From the NCBI GenBank assembly GCA_013397115.1, contig VWZW01002455.1, positions 63,279 through 127,278 of the forward strand: a DNA stretch of 64,000 nt, written 5' to 3'. Below, one piece after another: positions 52,501-60,565 of this stretch. Position numbers and translations under genes: made by a program. Position 1 is the first letter of the stretch. Each line of letters opens with the position of its first letter. Below the pieces are notes generated by a model. The model saw only the letters and a program-made list of their open reading frames with translations. It had not been told where the DNA came from and ran no database searches. Source of the DNA: Edolisoma coerulescens. Lineage: Eukaryota > Chordata > Aves > Passeriformes > Campephagidae.

Positions 52501-55500
52501 ACTTCCCACCAAGAGTGTGAAATTAACTCATGTTTTAAGATATTAACACTCTACATTTAAACATGAATGCTGTGCATTAAGTACTTTAAAAATGTATTTA
52601 GAGCACTACTTTTCTGATCTATTTCAACAGACAATTTTACAGATACACTTGGGTTTTGAGCATGAGTCTTAACTACTCCTAAAGATTTGTTTACCCCTCT
52701 AAAATCTTTTACTTCCGTATCTGATATCAGTTTCCCCACCTCAAAGTTGAACAATTAGCTACATTTGCCCAATCCCTTAGTACACGGATGGAGTGAGGGG
52801 AGGGAGGGAACACTTCTGTCCTTTTTTCTGATGTATATCTAGCAAAAATTGCTTTCAGTACTTTTTGTCCCCCGAGAGACAATCGGAGGAAAGCAGATGA
52901 GAAAGTACTCTCAGCACTGCATGGGACAACCAGTTAGCCCAAAGGTCAACTACAGTTTGCATTCACATCACAGCCAAATATACTCTTAGACTGACAATGT
53001 ACAGTGGAATAAACCTAGTGAAATTAATGGATTTACCACAGAAATATGGGGGTTCCAAGATAAAATCCTGTAATTTAGTGTTACATTTGGTTCCATGGGT
53101 AAGATTTTTTCAAGAGATACCAGTTCTTTTTAGGTACCAAAATAACTGACCAGGTTTTCAAAAAATCAGTCACTACTAAATGCTGAAGCCACCTTCAAAA
53201 TGGTCAACAAAATGGTCCCAGTCAGCACCTTTTGTGACAGCCGAAAATATGACACTACTGTAAGGATTAGAAGATGTGGCATTAGTATTATTACCTTAGT
53301 AACTGCAGGAAATCCAATGGGTTGCGTAAAACATACAATGAGTCCCTCAATCTTAAGAGTATTTTCAAGGATGCAAAGAGGGACTTAAGACTACATTTTG
53401 TTATCAGATCCCTTTAGCAACACCAGTTTCAAGATGCTAAGGAAGACTGGGTTCTGAGTACTTTTTATTATTTTTTGTCTCTTGTATGTCTGCAACAGTC
53501 CTTGAAATGATGAATCCGTTGAAGTACTTCACCACGTAGTCTAAGAGGAGAAATACAGCTGTGTATACACACACACATTTTAGCCTACTGCACACTGATG
53601 GCCAATTTTTCTCTACCTTACAGCACACAGATAGCACAGTGTGCTATCACATGCTCCATCCACCGTATTGCAGGGGTCTAGTCTGATATCCAGCAGGACA
53701 AAGGCAAAGCACAGTAATCTTTGTGACGCCTTTGTTCTTCTTCCTGCATCTGCATTACACATTCCTCAGTTGTGGCCAAGGATCAGTGCCAAGATCTTTT
53801 TACCGAATCAGGGGAATTGGCTGGAGGGGAGCAGATGAAGCCAAATAAAACAGAAGTACTCAAACCAAATACCTTGAAATGGACAACAAGGAATCAAACC
53901 AAAGAATGCTGATGGTGAGCCAAGTGTTGCTTGCCCTTCTCAGATAAGCAAATTCCCAATGGAATTGGGACCAAAGCTCCCTTTCACTAATGCCCAAGAC
54001 AGCTTACAAAAGTTTAACCACAACTAGAACCGTAAGGCATAAATATCTTTCTGAATATCCCTCTCAGGCACCCTTTGAAAGTTAAAAAGAAAAAATGTAG
54101 AAATGGTAATCTTTGTGTCACCCATCTTTATTACAATTCAAGACATGATGTCTTGGTGTATCACAACGGCATGATTTTCTACACCAGGCAGCAGAAGAGA
54201 CAGCAGGAGTGCTTGCTGATGCCATGGCTGAGAGCACTACTTTACCACACGCTTCACTAGCACTACTCAGTCTGCTCATACGCCTTGGCAACCAATCCTG
54301 ACAATTCAGATTTTCCACAAAACATTTCCTAATGTCAAAACCACAACAGTGAGACATTTTAATAAAAATTTACCATGGGCATCATGCCCCCTTTTACACA
54401 CCATGAGCACAGAAGAATCTTAACATTTAGGTTTATCCTCCTCTTTCCACATGCAAGATTTCTTCCTCCTCCACACATAAAACCCAAAAACCTCCCCAAC
54501 AGTAGGTTGTCAGACTTTTAAAAATAACTTTTCAAATGTTTTTTTGCTCTAAGCAGAAGTTTATCCAGCTTAATGCTGAATCTTTACTAAAATACCAAAG
54601 TCTTCACTATGCAATTTGGGTAACCCCTGAAAGGATTTCATTTAGAGCCATTTTGTCTATAGGATTTGAAAAAAACCCAGTTGCCAAGTTTCAGGAAGCT
54701 ATTAGGATATGCTGTACAAGAATAACTATTTGCTGTATCTTAACAAAGCTGGATGTTTTCCCATCTACCAATAAACCAGGAAGAAACCCACTAAAAGCAT
54801 TAGTTCATAAATAAAAACAATAAAGTCTTACTGAATCCAATTAGGTGAAAGGTCCAACCACAATTCAGGATAATCACAGACTTCCTTTCAACAAGATACA
54901 CACTGGATAAGAAGTCACCTAGATTTTACAGTGGTTTATGGTCTGTACATTTACCCTTTACTTTTGACAAAAAAAATGTATTTGGCACCTTTTTTTTTGT
55001 AGCCAATCATTAACCTCTCACGGTTTTGTAATGCCTCCATCTCAAAAACGTGCCTAGTCCTCCCACACATAACACACAGGCAGGGATGGAAAGTGTTATT
55101 GTCTCTAACTTGGAAGACAAAACAAAGGTCTCAGGGCAGCACTTTTGCTACCAAAACATACAAAAAGACACGAGGTTGCTTAAATTCAAAGAAATAGAAA
55201 TTCAACTTCCAGAAACCGGAATTAGAATCTATCTGCAAATTTTATACTGTAGGCGTTGGCAAGTCTCTGGAATCATTACTGTTCTCCTATGTACTTTATT
55301 AAGGCATACAGCTTATTTGAGCTCCCACATCACTAAACTTTTCCAGTGCCTACTAAATTGAGTATCACTGCTGTGGAGGACAAGTATATAACCATGTGGG
55401 CCATATAGAACACTCACACCTTAAACATACAGAAAAAACATCTTAGGAAAAATTGTTCTGAGTACATCAGTAAAATAAGCTTGATGATTTTGAAAGACCA

Positions 55501-58500
55501 TCTTAATAACTCACCACCATGAACCAAGCCTATCAGCAGTAGTAAGATGGACTGAGTCAGTAGATCTGGGCTATACATGAGGACTCATCGTAGATTGTAG
55601 GTTTCCTTTTGCAATAACAGCTACCATGACATAGCCACCCTGCAGAATCTTTCTTTCACATCAATTTCAAGCCTGATAGTCTCAAACTATCTAATGGATG
55701 ACAGCCCTTGCTAAGACAATGGTATTTCTATATAGAGAGCAGAGGACCTTTGGAAACTAATTTACCTTCTAGATAAATAATTCAGAAACCTGATACCCAG
55801 TTTTGTAAGTCACCGAGATGTCCTGGAGGCATCACAACACTTCATTTCCTAGTCAAGCAAATCACTTCTAAAAATTAAGTCTAACTTCTAAATCATTTGG
55901 TTATTATTTTTAACAATGGCCCGCAGTCCTCCATCAACTGCAAAAGCTATCTGTTCTGCAAAGAGGATGTTGCTCTGATTTGGATAATCTGTTTTCTTTA
56001 TATGCAGATAACGTGACAGAGTGCAGTATGGCACAGTGGCTAGGGCACTGGAGGGTGGATGAAAACTTGCATCTCTTCTTCATGTTGCTTTTCATCTGCA
56101 CGGGACCTTGTAGAAAGTACTTCACTATTCTGTTTCTACTTCTGACTATGCTTTGACTTTTTGGTCACCCATTATTCCTCATCAAGCTATTATACACAAA
56201 GATCAACTTCAGTTAAGTTTTTAAGTATTTCTGTAATAAAAAATAGCAAGCAGCAACTATTGCAGAGAGCAAATTCGACAGCAGGGAACAGTTAATTTAA
56301 GAATTTTATTCCTGACCTGTATCTAGATATTAAAAACTGGTCACATGCTTATTAAAGGAGGAACGAACCTCAAAAATATTTACCAATAGCCTTTCTTCTC
56401 CTTCTTACAATTTAATGTCAAAATCCCTTTAAAATATCAAAGGCTCAGACGGTGAAGTACAAAATAATTACTTGAATGCAGTCAGCCACTGTATCCTCTT
56501 ACTCTAATATTAATGGAAGGAAATGGAAAGCTGTCACTGAATTTTAATTGATTCATTAGTTGATTATTGTAAGGCCCCATGAAAATGCTAAGAATGATTA
56601 TTACTTTTATTCCAAATAAATAGTTTATAATGGCAGAGATAGATCTCCCAGAACCACTTTTCTCTAGGTTCAAAATACACAATTGGTGCAAAATGGCATT
56701 TTATTAATTCATTGTATAATTCAAGTATGGACTTACCACTACAAAGAGATACCAACATATTACCACACAAGCAGAAGCTTTTGCCTTTGTTAGTATGTTC
56801 ATTTAACTGAATAGGTTTAGCTGTACTATAGGGTACTGCTCAACAGGAGCAAGGAGTGTAAGTTAGTCAAAATGTGTACCGCATTTGCTGCATACTGAGC
56901 CACATTCAGCCCTAACATAAACTAATGGAACTCTCTCAGAAGAATCACTGAAGCGAAAGTGTCCTTCTGCCAGGCTGCAGTTGACCCACCATCCCTAATT
57001 CTTTTGAATTTCTTAAGATAAACATGTCTTTTCATTTCCTGACTGCAGAGAAGGCTGACAAAATACTCTAGAATACTTGCAATGCCGATTGTCTCAATGG
57101 CTTCCCTTGTAGAAGGAAAACCCACCCTCTGTATTCCCGTGATATTTAATTGATCGACGTAAAGTGACAGCAAGCCTACGCATGACAGTCAAAATCCTGG
57201 CTGTTACAGCCAAAGACTGAACTTCCCTTGAGCCCGGCCTCTCTATTCTTTCAAGTACAGTGCCTAACAAAGTTGGTCAAGCTTTTGAATGTGCCAAAGC
57301 TAAAAAATATAAAACTGACAACCAAGGCTGAAACCGAAGAAACAGTTAGGGGAAAGACGCACCTTTTCCGTCTCCTATTTTTCACTTGCAACTTGTGCAA
57401 GAAAAACTGGCACCACACTGCTCCCTCCTGCCTGCATGCGACTAGCACACTCCCAAAGGTGTCAGCAGCTGCACAAGTCTCTATAGATCCCAGCCACAAA
57501 TGCCACTACCCCAGAGAACACACTACAATGCAGAAAGACTGATCCCCAGAAGACTCATCTTTTGCAACAGAATAAAACACAGGGAAATCACAATGGATAG
57601 AGAAGAGGCAAAGGAGATGTGAAACCAGCAGCAGAAAAGAAAAACAGATGGAAGCTATGAAGTGGAGTAGGAGAGTACAATTTCTGCCTTCAAGATTACA
57701 CAAAAGAGAAAAGAGAAGAGAAAAAACACAGGGAGAAGGCCTGGGTTACGAATTGATTAAAAAGCTTTCTCACTCCAAGGTTGTGAACTGAAATATAAAA
57801 GCAAGCTTCAAAAAGCTTTACTTCTCATTGCCTCTTTTTCTAGTCCTTAAAAAAAACAAAAACAAACAAACAAAAAAAACCCAAACCAACACACAAACAA
57901 ACCACACCAAACCCAAGGAATTAAGAAGCTAAACTGTGTGTTTGCAGAGCAAACCAGTACTACAAAGGACCTCAAAAACAAAAAAAATAAACCCCAACAA
58001 ATTAATTCCTGTGCTTTCCACATCTTCCTTTGTTCACTGTAGTCATGTTCAAGGAGGCCTCTCCATTTCAGAGAAACTTTATTCATAATCTTCAAAATAC
58101 TCTTCTTAGTAGGTTTCTTTTGAAACTTGAGAAACTGAGTAGTCAAGGTTCTCAAGTACAATCTCCTGCTGTTTCTGAAGCAGGCATCTTTAGGGGGGAA
58201 AAGGGGGAAAAAAAGGTAAAAAATACCTTATTACTGCTGACATCCTTCACAGTCGATAACTCCAGACTTTAACTGGAGAACAGAAACGCATGCCAGCCTC
58301 CAATTACAGCAATTTCCATTTAAATTTGTATAACAACATGCCGCATTTAACTACATGAATGAGGATCTCATTTTCAACTTATGATCACTTTGTACTTGTA
58401 AAAGCCCTATTTCTATGTGTTCCAATAAATTTAGTTTCCAAATTAAGACAGGTAGACTGCAAATGTAATATAGATTCACTAAGATCTTGGGTCTAAATTT

Positions 58501-60005
58501 AAACATTAAGTTAATGTAAAAAATATAAGACATATGAACACCTGGACACTTGCAAATAGCTACTCAAGTTAGTAAAAATTGCAGGTTCTTGAAATACAAC
58601 CACTAAATATAAACATTATTACAACAGACAAAGCTCAGTAAACACAAACCAAATAGTCTATGGAGAATAAAACATTAACCTTGGTTTGTACTCATATGCT
58701 CATCGGTATTGGTGCCAAGAATGATAAACAGAGGGACACAGCAAGCAATTAATAAGATATGTGCACTTCCCCTAGTTCATTTTTTTCCAGATTAACTCGG
58801 GTCTTCATTTTAGAAAAACAAACCAAGGAAATCATTTATTTAAGACCAAGACTTAGAAGAAATAACACATAAAACTCACTCGAATAGCCAGAAAGAAAAT
58901 AATGATCTTGTTACTATTCAAGGCTTATATTAATTTCTGGAAGCATCAAATAACTATGAATTCAAGGCAGAAAAAATGCGTACTATTACTAATGAGTATA
59001 ATACAATACTGCTGTACACATACACTATAAATAACACAAAAAGAACCAGGTTTATACCTGTTTCTCATCATGACAAAAGGCATTAGCAAGAAATGTAACA
59101 AAACCACTGTCACAGGCAAGGACCTAAATCTGATGTCAGGGGGAAGCAAGAAGAAATTAGGTGTGAAATATACACTACATGTTTTCTGAAAACCTTTCTA
59201 CAGGATATTTGTTCCTGAGGAGCACTGCATGCAAAGAGGATAATTTGTTTCTCAGGAGTGCATTTCATCTTGCCAATTATTCCTCAGTCATTATTTATCC
59301 TAAACACCTTTCTGGGAGTTGATTGTCTAGAGAAATCACACCAGCTGACTGCCCCAAAGCACAAAAGGAGCAGTCTCTTCTCTTTCATTCTTAATTTGCT
59401 TAATATATAAGTTTTATGAAAAAGTCAAAACACCAATTCCTTTTCATAGTATCTTTCCTGTTGTTCTGCACACTTCAGGTAATTGTAGGTCATATTCTAC
59501 GTTTGCTGGGCCTTCAGTTCATGCACAGTATTTCATTCCCACCTTCTGAAAAACAAAAGTCTTGGTTTTTTTGTTGGCTGTTTGTTTGTAAATAAAAATT
59601 TCCTCAAGTAACAGTGCAAGGAAGCCAAACCAACATGGAAGACTTAAGATCTGGCATTATGCACTGCTGCAGACAAGAAGAAATTAGAATTAAAATATTA
59701 CATACATAAGCCTCTGTACTAGTAAGTCTAAGGAAGCTCTCAGATGGACCCAGCCTTGATCTTACCTGTCCTGTACCCTGTATTGTTGAGGTACACTGCA
59801 AATGTGCGTATTTCATGCTGAGCCTGCCAGGATGGAGAAGAACAGTTCTCATTGTTAGTGTATGTGTTGTGGTTGTGGACGTACTTCCCCGTAAGAATAG
59901 AGGAGCGAGATGGGCAGCACATGGGCGTTGTCACAAAGGCATTGATGAAATGAGCACCTCCTTGCTCCATGATACGTCTTGTTTTATTCATCACTTGCAT
60001 AGAGC
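10470..60005 (-). CDS. SULF2: SULF2, extracellular heparan sulfate 6-O-endosulfatase (19 exons, 5' end outside window)
   Basis: Secreted or cell-surface endosulfatase that removes 6-O-sulfate from glucosamine in heparan sulfate, altering Wnt, FGF and other growth-factor signalling. Nineteen minus-strand exons join in phase: 59766-60005, 51982-52133, 48492-48661, 43989-44139, 41813-41988, 37754-37882, 36749-36805, 35924-36053, 25269-25476, 18338-18581, 16403-16499, about 14534-14628 (cut by N), 13978-14037, 13381-13550, 12755-12897, 12405-12528, 11892-11922, 11538-11594, 10470-10500. Order: N-terminal sulfatase domain with formylglycine motif C-C-P-S-R, the TADHGYHIG motif, a basic hydrophilic domain with furin-type R-x-x-R, and a C-terminal domain ending GQLWEGWEG, the human SULF2 terminus. 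About 820 residues are inferred here against 870 in whole human SULF2. The signal peptide and the DDQD metal-binding segment lie beyond 64000. The hydrophilic domain and the NCOA3 neighbour favour SULF2 over SULF1. Confidence 0.95.
10501..11537 (-). other. SULF2: SULF2 last intron
   Basis: A 1.0 kb intron. It contains a perfect 11-bp inverted repeat with a 2-nt spacer (10958-10981) and a 66-codon minus-strand ORF (10924-11124) of unknown meaning. No repeat family recognised. The next intron upstream, 11595-11891, is plain. Confidence 0.85.
10958..10981. repeat. Perfect inverted repeat, 11-bp arms, 2-nt spacer
   Basis: TCTGGCAGTTC, spacer GA, GAACTGCCAGA. In the last SULF2 intron. Confidence 0.9.
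11538..11594 (-). CDS. SULF2: SULF2 window exon 18 (57-bp mini-exon)
   Basis: Acceptor TTGAAAATTAG, donor TCACT/GTGAGT. It encodes RQFQRRKWPDVKRPSSAKS and two bases of Leu. If unspliced, translation would stop at once (CTG TGA), giving a protein ending KSL. Confidence 0.9.
11892..11922 (-). CDS. SULF2: SULF2 window exon 17 (31-bp micro-exon)
   Basis: Acceptor TTTTTTTTCATATAG, donor TACAG/GTACAT. It encodes GLKDGSYEQY, one Gly fewer than human GLKDGGSYEQY. The donor GTACAT is weaker than its neighbours. Confidence 0.88.
11923..12404 (-). other. SULF2: SULF2 intron with CR1-like fragment
   Basis: A 482-bp intron. About 12015-12112 resembles a degenerate CR1 3' end; otherwise nothing seen. Confidence 0.85.
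12015..12112 (+). mobile_element. Degenerate CR1-like 3' fragment
   Basis: CTGCACTGAGCAGAAGTTTGG, AACTCCAGAAGTCCCTTCCAACTTGAACTG resembles the CR1 segment ending in TCCCTTCCAACCTCAACTA. It lacks the terminal ATTCTATGAT repeats. Confidence 0.6.
12405..12528 (-). CDS. SULF2: SULF2 window exon 16 (C-terminal domain)
   Basis: The exon has 124 bp, acceptor TTTATTGCAG and donor CTAG/GTAAGT. It encodes LINAVNTLDRDVLNQLHVQL, MELRSCRGYKQCNPRT and RNMDL. Confidence 0.95.
12755..12897 (-). CDS. SULF2: SULF2 window exon 15 (C-terminal domain)
   Basis: The exon has 143 bp, acceptor AATTTGCAG and donor TATCAG/GTATCT. It encodes LGPFCACTSANNNTYWC, LRTINETHNFLFCEFATGF and LEYFDLNTDPYQ. Nearly identical to human SULF2. 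Confidence 0.95.
12898..13380 (-). other. SULF2: SULF2 intron
   Basis: A 483-bp intron with no recognised feature. Neighbouring introns 12529-12754 (226 bp) and 13551-13977 (427 bp) are likewise plain. Confidence 0.88.
13381..13550 (-). CDS. SULF2: SULF2 window exon 14
   Basis: The exon has 170 bp, acceptor GCGTGCAG and donor TGGACAC/GTAAGA. It encodes KKALQEKDRLWLLREQRRKK, LRKLLKRIKNNDTCSM, PGLTCFTHDNQHWQTAP and LWT. The basic coiled segment is followed by the conserved C-terminal domain. Confidence 0.95.
13978..14037 (-). CDS. SULF2: SULF2 window exon 13 (60-bp mini-exon)
   Basis: Acceptor TGTTTTCCAG, donor TTCAA/GTAAGT. It encodes YHSKHKSKLRHKGTSLHPF, a Lys/Arg/His-rich end of the hydrophilic domain; human has YHTQHKGRLKHRGSSLHPF. 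Confidence 0.93.
14038..14533 (-). other. SULF2: SULF2 intron, 5' end in assembly gap
   Basis: The intron between window exons 12 and 13. Its donor lies in the N run, so the upper limit is inferred. No feature seen in the readable part. Confidence 0.75.
14489..14593. other. Assembly gap (105 N) inside SULF2 exon
   Basis: A run of N hiding the donor half of a SULF2 coding exon and the first bases of the next intron. The left flank ends in GGGCTGGGG, a G-rich stretch. Confidence 0.99.
14534..14628 (-). CDS. SULF2: SULF2 window exon 12, interrupted by assembly gap
   Basis: Only 35 bp of this exon (14594-14628) can be read: acceptor TTTCCTAAG, then IENLQNKIKNL as in human IETLQNKIKNL. The rest falls in 105 Ns (14489-14593). 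From phase (next exon starts with the third base of a codon) and human length it should be about 95 bp, putting the donor near 14534. That boundary is inferred, and the real gap size may not be 105. Confidence 0.8.
14629..16402 (-). other. SULF2: SULF2 intron
   Basis: A 1.8 kb intron. A perfect inverted repeat with 10-bp arms and a 2-nt spacer is at 15768-15789. No repeat family recognised. Confidence 0.88.
15768..15789. repeat. Perfect inverted repeat, 10-bp arms, 2-nt spacer
   Basis: AAGAGGGTCT, spacer TT, AGACCCTCTT. In a SULF2 intron. Confidence 0.9.
16403..16499 (-). CDS. SULF2: SULF2 window exon 11
   Basis: The exon has 97 bp, acceptor CATGCCAAG and donor CATGAG/GTCAGT. It encodes CYILENDTVQCDTDLYRSL, QAWKDHKLHIDHE. 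Nearly identical to human SULF2. Confidence 0.95.
16500..18337 (-). other. SULF2: SULF2 intron
   Basis: A 1.8 kb intron. Short imperfect repeats of a CATCTTATACACCATA type occur at about 16941-16981. Nothing else recognised. Confidence 0.88.
18338..18581 (-). CDS. SULF2: SULF2 window exon 10 (hydrophilic domain, furin-type site)
   Basis: The exon has 244 bp, acceptor TTCCATGCAG and donor CACAG/GTAAGT. It encodes FKPSYVRNRSVRSVSAELD, then a variable acidic/basic stretch with RNITKRH and EEEDRDMGEYSGTGS, ending NLIKVTHR. The basic RNRSVR/S segment matches the human RSRSIR/S region where the proprotein is furin-cleaved into disulfide-linked halves. Confidence 0.94.
19624..20819 (+). mobile_element. 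Solo LTR of an endogenous retrovirus (TguLTR5-like, avian)
   Basis: A 1196-bp element starting TGTATTGGTTTGGC and ending CACGACA (TG...CA), flanked by GGGAC (19619-19623) and GGGAG (20820-20824), a 4/5-match candidate 5-bp target duplication. Near its 3' part are AATAAA at 20622-20627 and a C/T-rich stretch. The opening motif and the end GGTGTCAAACCACGACA resemble songbird LTRs I know as TguLTR5; the family call is from memory. It contains internal imperfect tandem repeats. No internal retroviral genes are attached, so it is a solo LTR. It sits in a SULF2 intron, opposite to SULF2 transcription. Confidence 0.85.
20029..20360. repeat. Imperfect tandem repeats inside the LTR
   Basis: About 20029-20125 holds two copies of a unit with GATG(T/C)AGAGATCC...CCCGCAGCCC, spaced about 58 bp. 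About 20240-20360 holds roughly three copies of a 55-57-bp unit with ACGG(C)GCAGCA...TTTTGGGAG(A/G)ACTGTGTGCC. Both are GC-rich and lie within the LTR. Confidence 0.7.
25269..25476 (-). CDS. SULF2: SULF2 window exon 9 (start of hydrophilic domain)
   Basis: The exon has 208 bp, acceptor TTCTTCCAG and donor AAGAGAA/GTAAGC. It begins KWQCAEDASGKLKLHKCKG as in human. It then diverges (MANLAAAGNGKGASNILPKY) and ends KLSHIGQRKKLFSKR, a basic run. The hydrophilic domain binds heparan sulfate and is the least conserved part of SULF proteins, so the divergence is expected. Confidence 0.94.
25880..26010 (-). mobile_element. CR1 LINE 3'-end fragment
   Basis: ATGGAATCATATACTGATTT, GAGTTGGAAGGGACCTTAAA and CCATCCAACCTGTCCTTGAACAC match the reverse complement of avian CR1 3' ends. 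Boundaries approximate. Confidence 0.85.
27998..28650 (+). mobile_element. CR1 LINE 3' fragment (+ orientation)
   Basis: Typical CR1 text in sense orientation: GAGCGCTGTGTCCAGTTCTGGGCTCC, GGAGCTGGGCCTGTTCAGGC, GGAAGAACTTCTTTACAGTG, and the 3' end TGGTCCTTTCCAACC followed by ATTCTATGAT. The reading frame is broken, so it is a dead 5'-truncated copy. It lies antisense within a SULF2 intron. Confidence 0.93.
35924..36053 (-). CDS. SULF2: SULF2 window exon 8
   Basis: The exon has 130 bp, acceptor CTTTTCCAG and donor GCCAG/GTAGGG. It encodes KLLHKRENEKIDAQEENFL, PKYQRVKDLCQRAEYQTAC and EQLGQ, with conserved cysteines leading into the hydrophilic domain. Confidence 0.95.
36054..37753 (-). other. 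SULF2: Two SULF2 introns around the 57-bp exon
   Basis: Introns 36054-36748 and 36806-37753 flank the mini-exon 36749-36805. No repeat or other signal seen. Confidence 0.85.
36749..36805 (-). CDS. SULF2: SULF2 window exon 7 (57-bp mini-exon)
   Basis: Acceptor TTTCCTCCTAG, donor AGGGG/GTAAGG. It encodes RFHLKKKMKVWRDSFLVER and two bases of a Gly codon. Matches human RFHLKKKMRVWRDSFLVERG. Confidence 0.94.
37754..37882 (-). CDS. SULF2: SULF2 window exon 6
   Basis: The exon has 129 bp, acceptor TTTTTTCAG and donor AATAG/GTAAGA. It encodes NPHIVLNIDLAPTILDIAG, LDIPSDMDGKSILKLL and DSEKPVN, the end of the sulfatase catalytic domain. Confidence 0.95.
38711..38753. repeat. Perfect inverted repeat, 19-bp arms, 5-nt loop
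   Basis: Left arm 38711-38729 (TGAGTTCATATATCGGAGC), loop ATCTA, right arm 38735-38753, its exact reverse complement. It lies about 110 bp from the 3' end of a CR1 copy, within a SULF2 intron. No known family recognised. Confidence 0.95.
38862..39790 (-). mobile_element. CR1 LINE 3' fragment (- orientation)
   Basis: The reverse complement of CR1: CACAGAATCACAGAGTATCC at its 3' end, then GTTGGAAAGGACC, CAGCCTGTTCCAGTGCCTG, and farther up a minus-strand ORF piece (39373-39729) with DKLERWAIINSLKFNKGKFW and ERDLGILVD, the C-terminal reverse transcriptase region of CR1. About 930 bp, 5'-truncated, inactive. Same orientation as SULF2. Confidence 0.93.
41813..41988 (-). CDS. SULF2: SULF2 window exon 5 (catalytic domain, DHG motif)
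   Basis: The exon has 176 bp, acceptor CTTTTTCAG and donor TCCTT/GTAAGT. It encodes IYSMLAETGELENTYII, the metal-site motif TADHGYHIGQ, KGKSMPYEFDIRVPFYVRG and PNVEAGSL. Ser replaces the human Cys before the final Leu. Confidence 0.95.
42706..42930. repeat. T/G-rich simple-sequence tract
   Basis: Long stretch almost devoid of A and C: runs of T broken by GG, GTTTG and GGGGGGG. Apparent ORFs here (F/W/G/V-rich) are artefacts of composition. Confidence 0.85.
43234..43276. repeat. Imperfect 22-bp tandem duplication
   Basis: GACTCCTCTAAATCTAATTTA is followed directly by GACTCCTCTAATCCTCTAATT TA. Confidence 0.75.
43989..44139 (-). CDS. SULF2: SULF2 window exon 4 (catalytic domain)
   Basis: The exon has 151 bp, acceptor TTCCTTAG and donor ATG/GTAAGA. 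It encodes TPSYNYAPNPDKHWIM, GPMKPIHMEFTNMLQRKRL and SVDDSMEM. It is almost identical to human; the residue before the junction is Met where human has Thr. Confidence 0.95.
46841..46863. repeat. (TTA)n microsatellite
   Basis: TTTT followed by about six TTA units. Confidence 0.9.
48336..48354. repeat. Poly(A) run of 19
   Basis: Uninterrupted A run in a SULF2 intron. Confidence 0.9.
48492..48661 (-). CDS. SULF2: SULF2 window exon 3 (catalytic domain)
   Basis: The exon has 170 bp, acceptor CTACTTGCAG and donor CACAT/GTAAGG. It encodes DYLTDLITNDSITFF, then RPVLMVISHAAPHGPEDSA and LFPNASQH. ISHAAPHGPED is a conserved sulfatase core segment with catalytic-region histidines. Confidence 0.95.
48662..51981 (-). 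other. SULF2: SULF2 intron
   Basis: A 3.3 kb intron, AT-rich, with nothing beyond short A/T runs recognised. Confidence 0.88.
51982..52133 (-). CDS. SULF2: SULF2 window exon 2 (catalytic domain)
   Basis: The exon has 152 bp, acceptor ATACCCCTAG and donor TCCAGG/GTAGGT. It encodes AFFGKYLNEYNGSYVPPGW, KEWVGLLKNSRFYNYTLC and KEKHGYDYSR. It is colinear with human SULF2 and has conserved glycosylation sequons NGS and NYT. Confidence 0.95.
53630..53648. repeat. Perfect inverted repeat, 9-bp arms, 1-nt spacer
   Basis: GATAGCACA, G, TGTGCTATC. In a SULF2 intron. Confidence 0.9.
57848..57920. repeat. A/C-rich simple tract
   Basis: AAAAAC and AAAC units merging into CCCAAACC and ACACACAAAC, with almost no G or T. 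Confidence 0.8.
59766..60005 (-). CDS. SULF2: SULF2 window exon 1: catalytic formylglycine exon
   Basis: The exon has 240 bp, acceptor CTCTTTCAG and donor ACAG/GTAAGA. It begins with two bases of a Gly codon, then SMQVMNKTRRIMEQGGAHF, TTPMCCPSRSSILTGKYVH, NTYTNNENCSSPSWQAQHE and ends NNTGYRT. The C-x-P-S-R sulfatase signature is intact; its first Cys, predicted to become formylglycine, is codon 59917-59919. Several N-x-S/T sequons are present. Nearly identical to human SULF2. Confidence 0.96.
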
Positions 60006-60491
60006 CTGAAAGAGGAAAAACATTTCAGAATTATTTTCTTGTTTCAGTCACAAGAGCTATGGAAGAGCTCAGATGTTACATCAGAGACCAGAAGGAAGCA
60101 CAAGTAGGAAGGGTATTGTTATCCCTGAGTGAACCCAAATCCAGAGAGATTACTCCTCCTGCCTCAGTGAAGTTCTCCCATCGTTTCAGTAAGGACTAAA
60201 TACTGAAGTCCTAAGTAAAGATTTGACTCAAGCATGTTAACATAGATCATAATGCTTCTTTCATTTCTCCCTCTCTAAATTCAAGACTTATAACTGTATC
60301 TATCTGCACCATCTCTACAGCCTTTTTGGAGCTGCTAGTACTGTTCCAGCAGCTGAGGGTGAAAAGCACTTTATGCAGCAACCCTGACCAGAGCTTGCAT
60401 GCTCCTTAAGTGTTATTTAATCTTTGGTTTCACAAGAAACCTGATACGCTACTTTTTGTGCTAGCCTTATGCAAAAGGCTGAGGGCTGTAA

Positions 60492-60565
60492 CCACAGAAT
60501 AATTTCATTTGGAAAACTGTTTAGTCCAAACTACTGCTCAAGAAGGGTCTGCTAGAGTTCTCTAG
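60492..60565 (-). mobile_element. Degenerate CR1-like 3' fragment
   Basis: CCACAGAATAATTTCATTTG, then TTTAGTCCAAACTACTGCTC and AAGAAGGGTC follow the reverse complement of a CR1 3' end (CACAGAATAATTTCAGTTGG ... GTCCAACCCCCTGCTC). Confidence 0.6.

Larger units (their letters stand above)
52134..59765 (-). other. SULF2: SULF2 intron
   Basis: A 7.6 kb intron with a short palindrome at 53630-53648, a purine-rich zone about 57585-57735 and an A/C-rich tract 57848-57920. No coding sequence supported. Confidence 0.88.
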
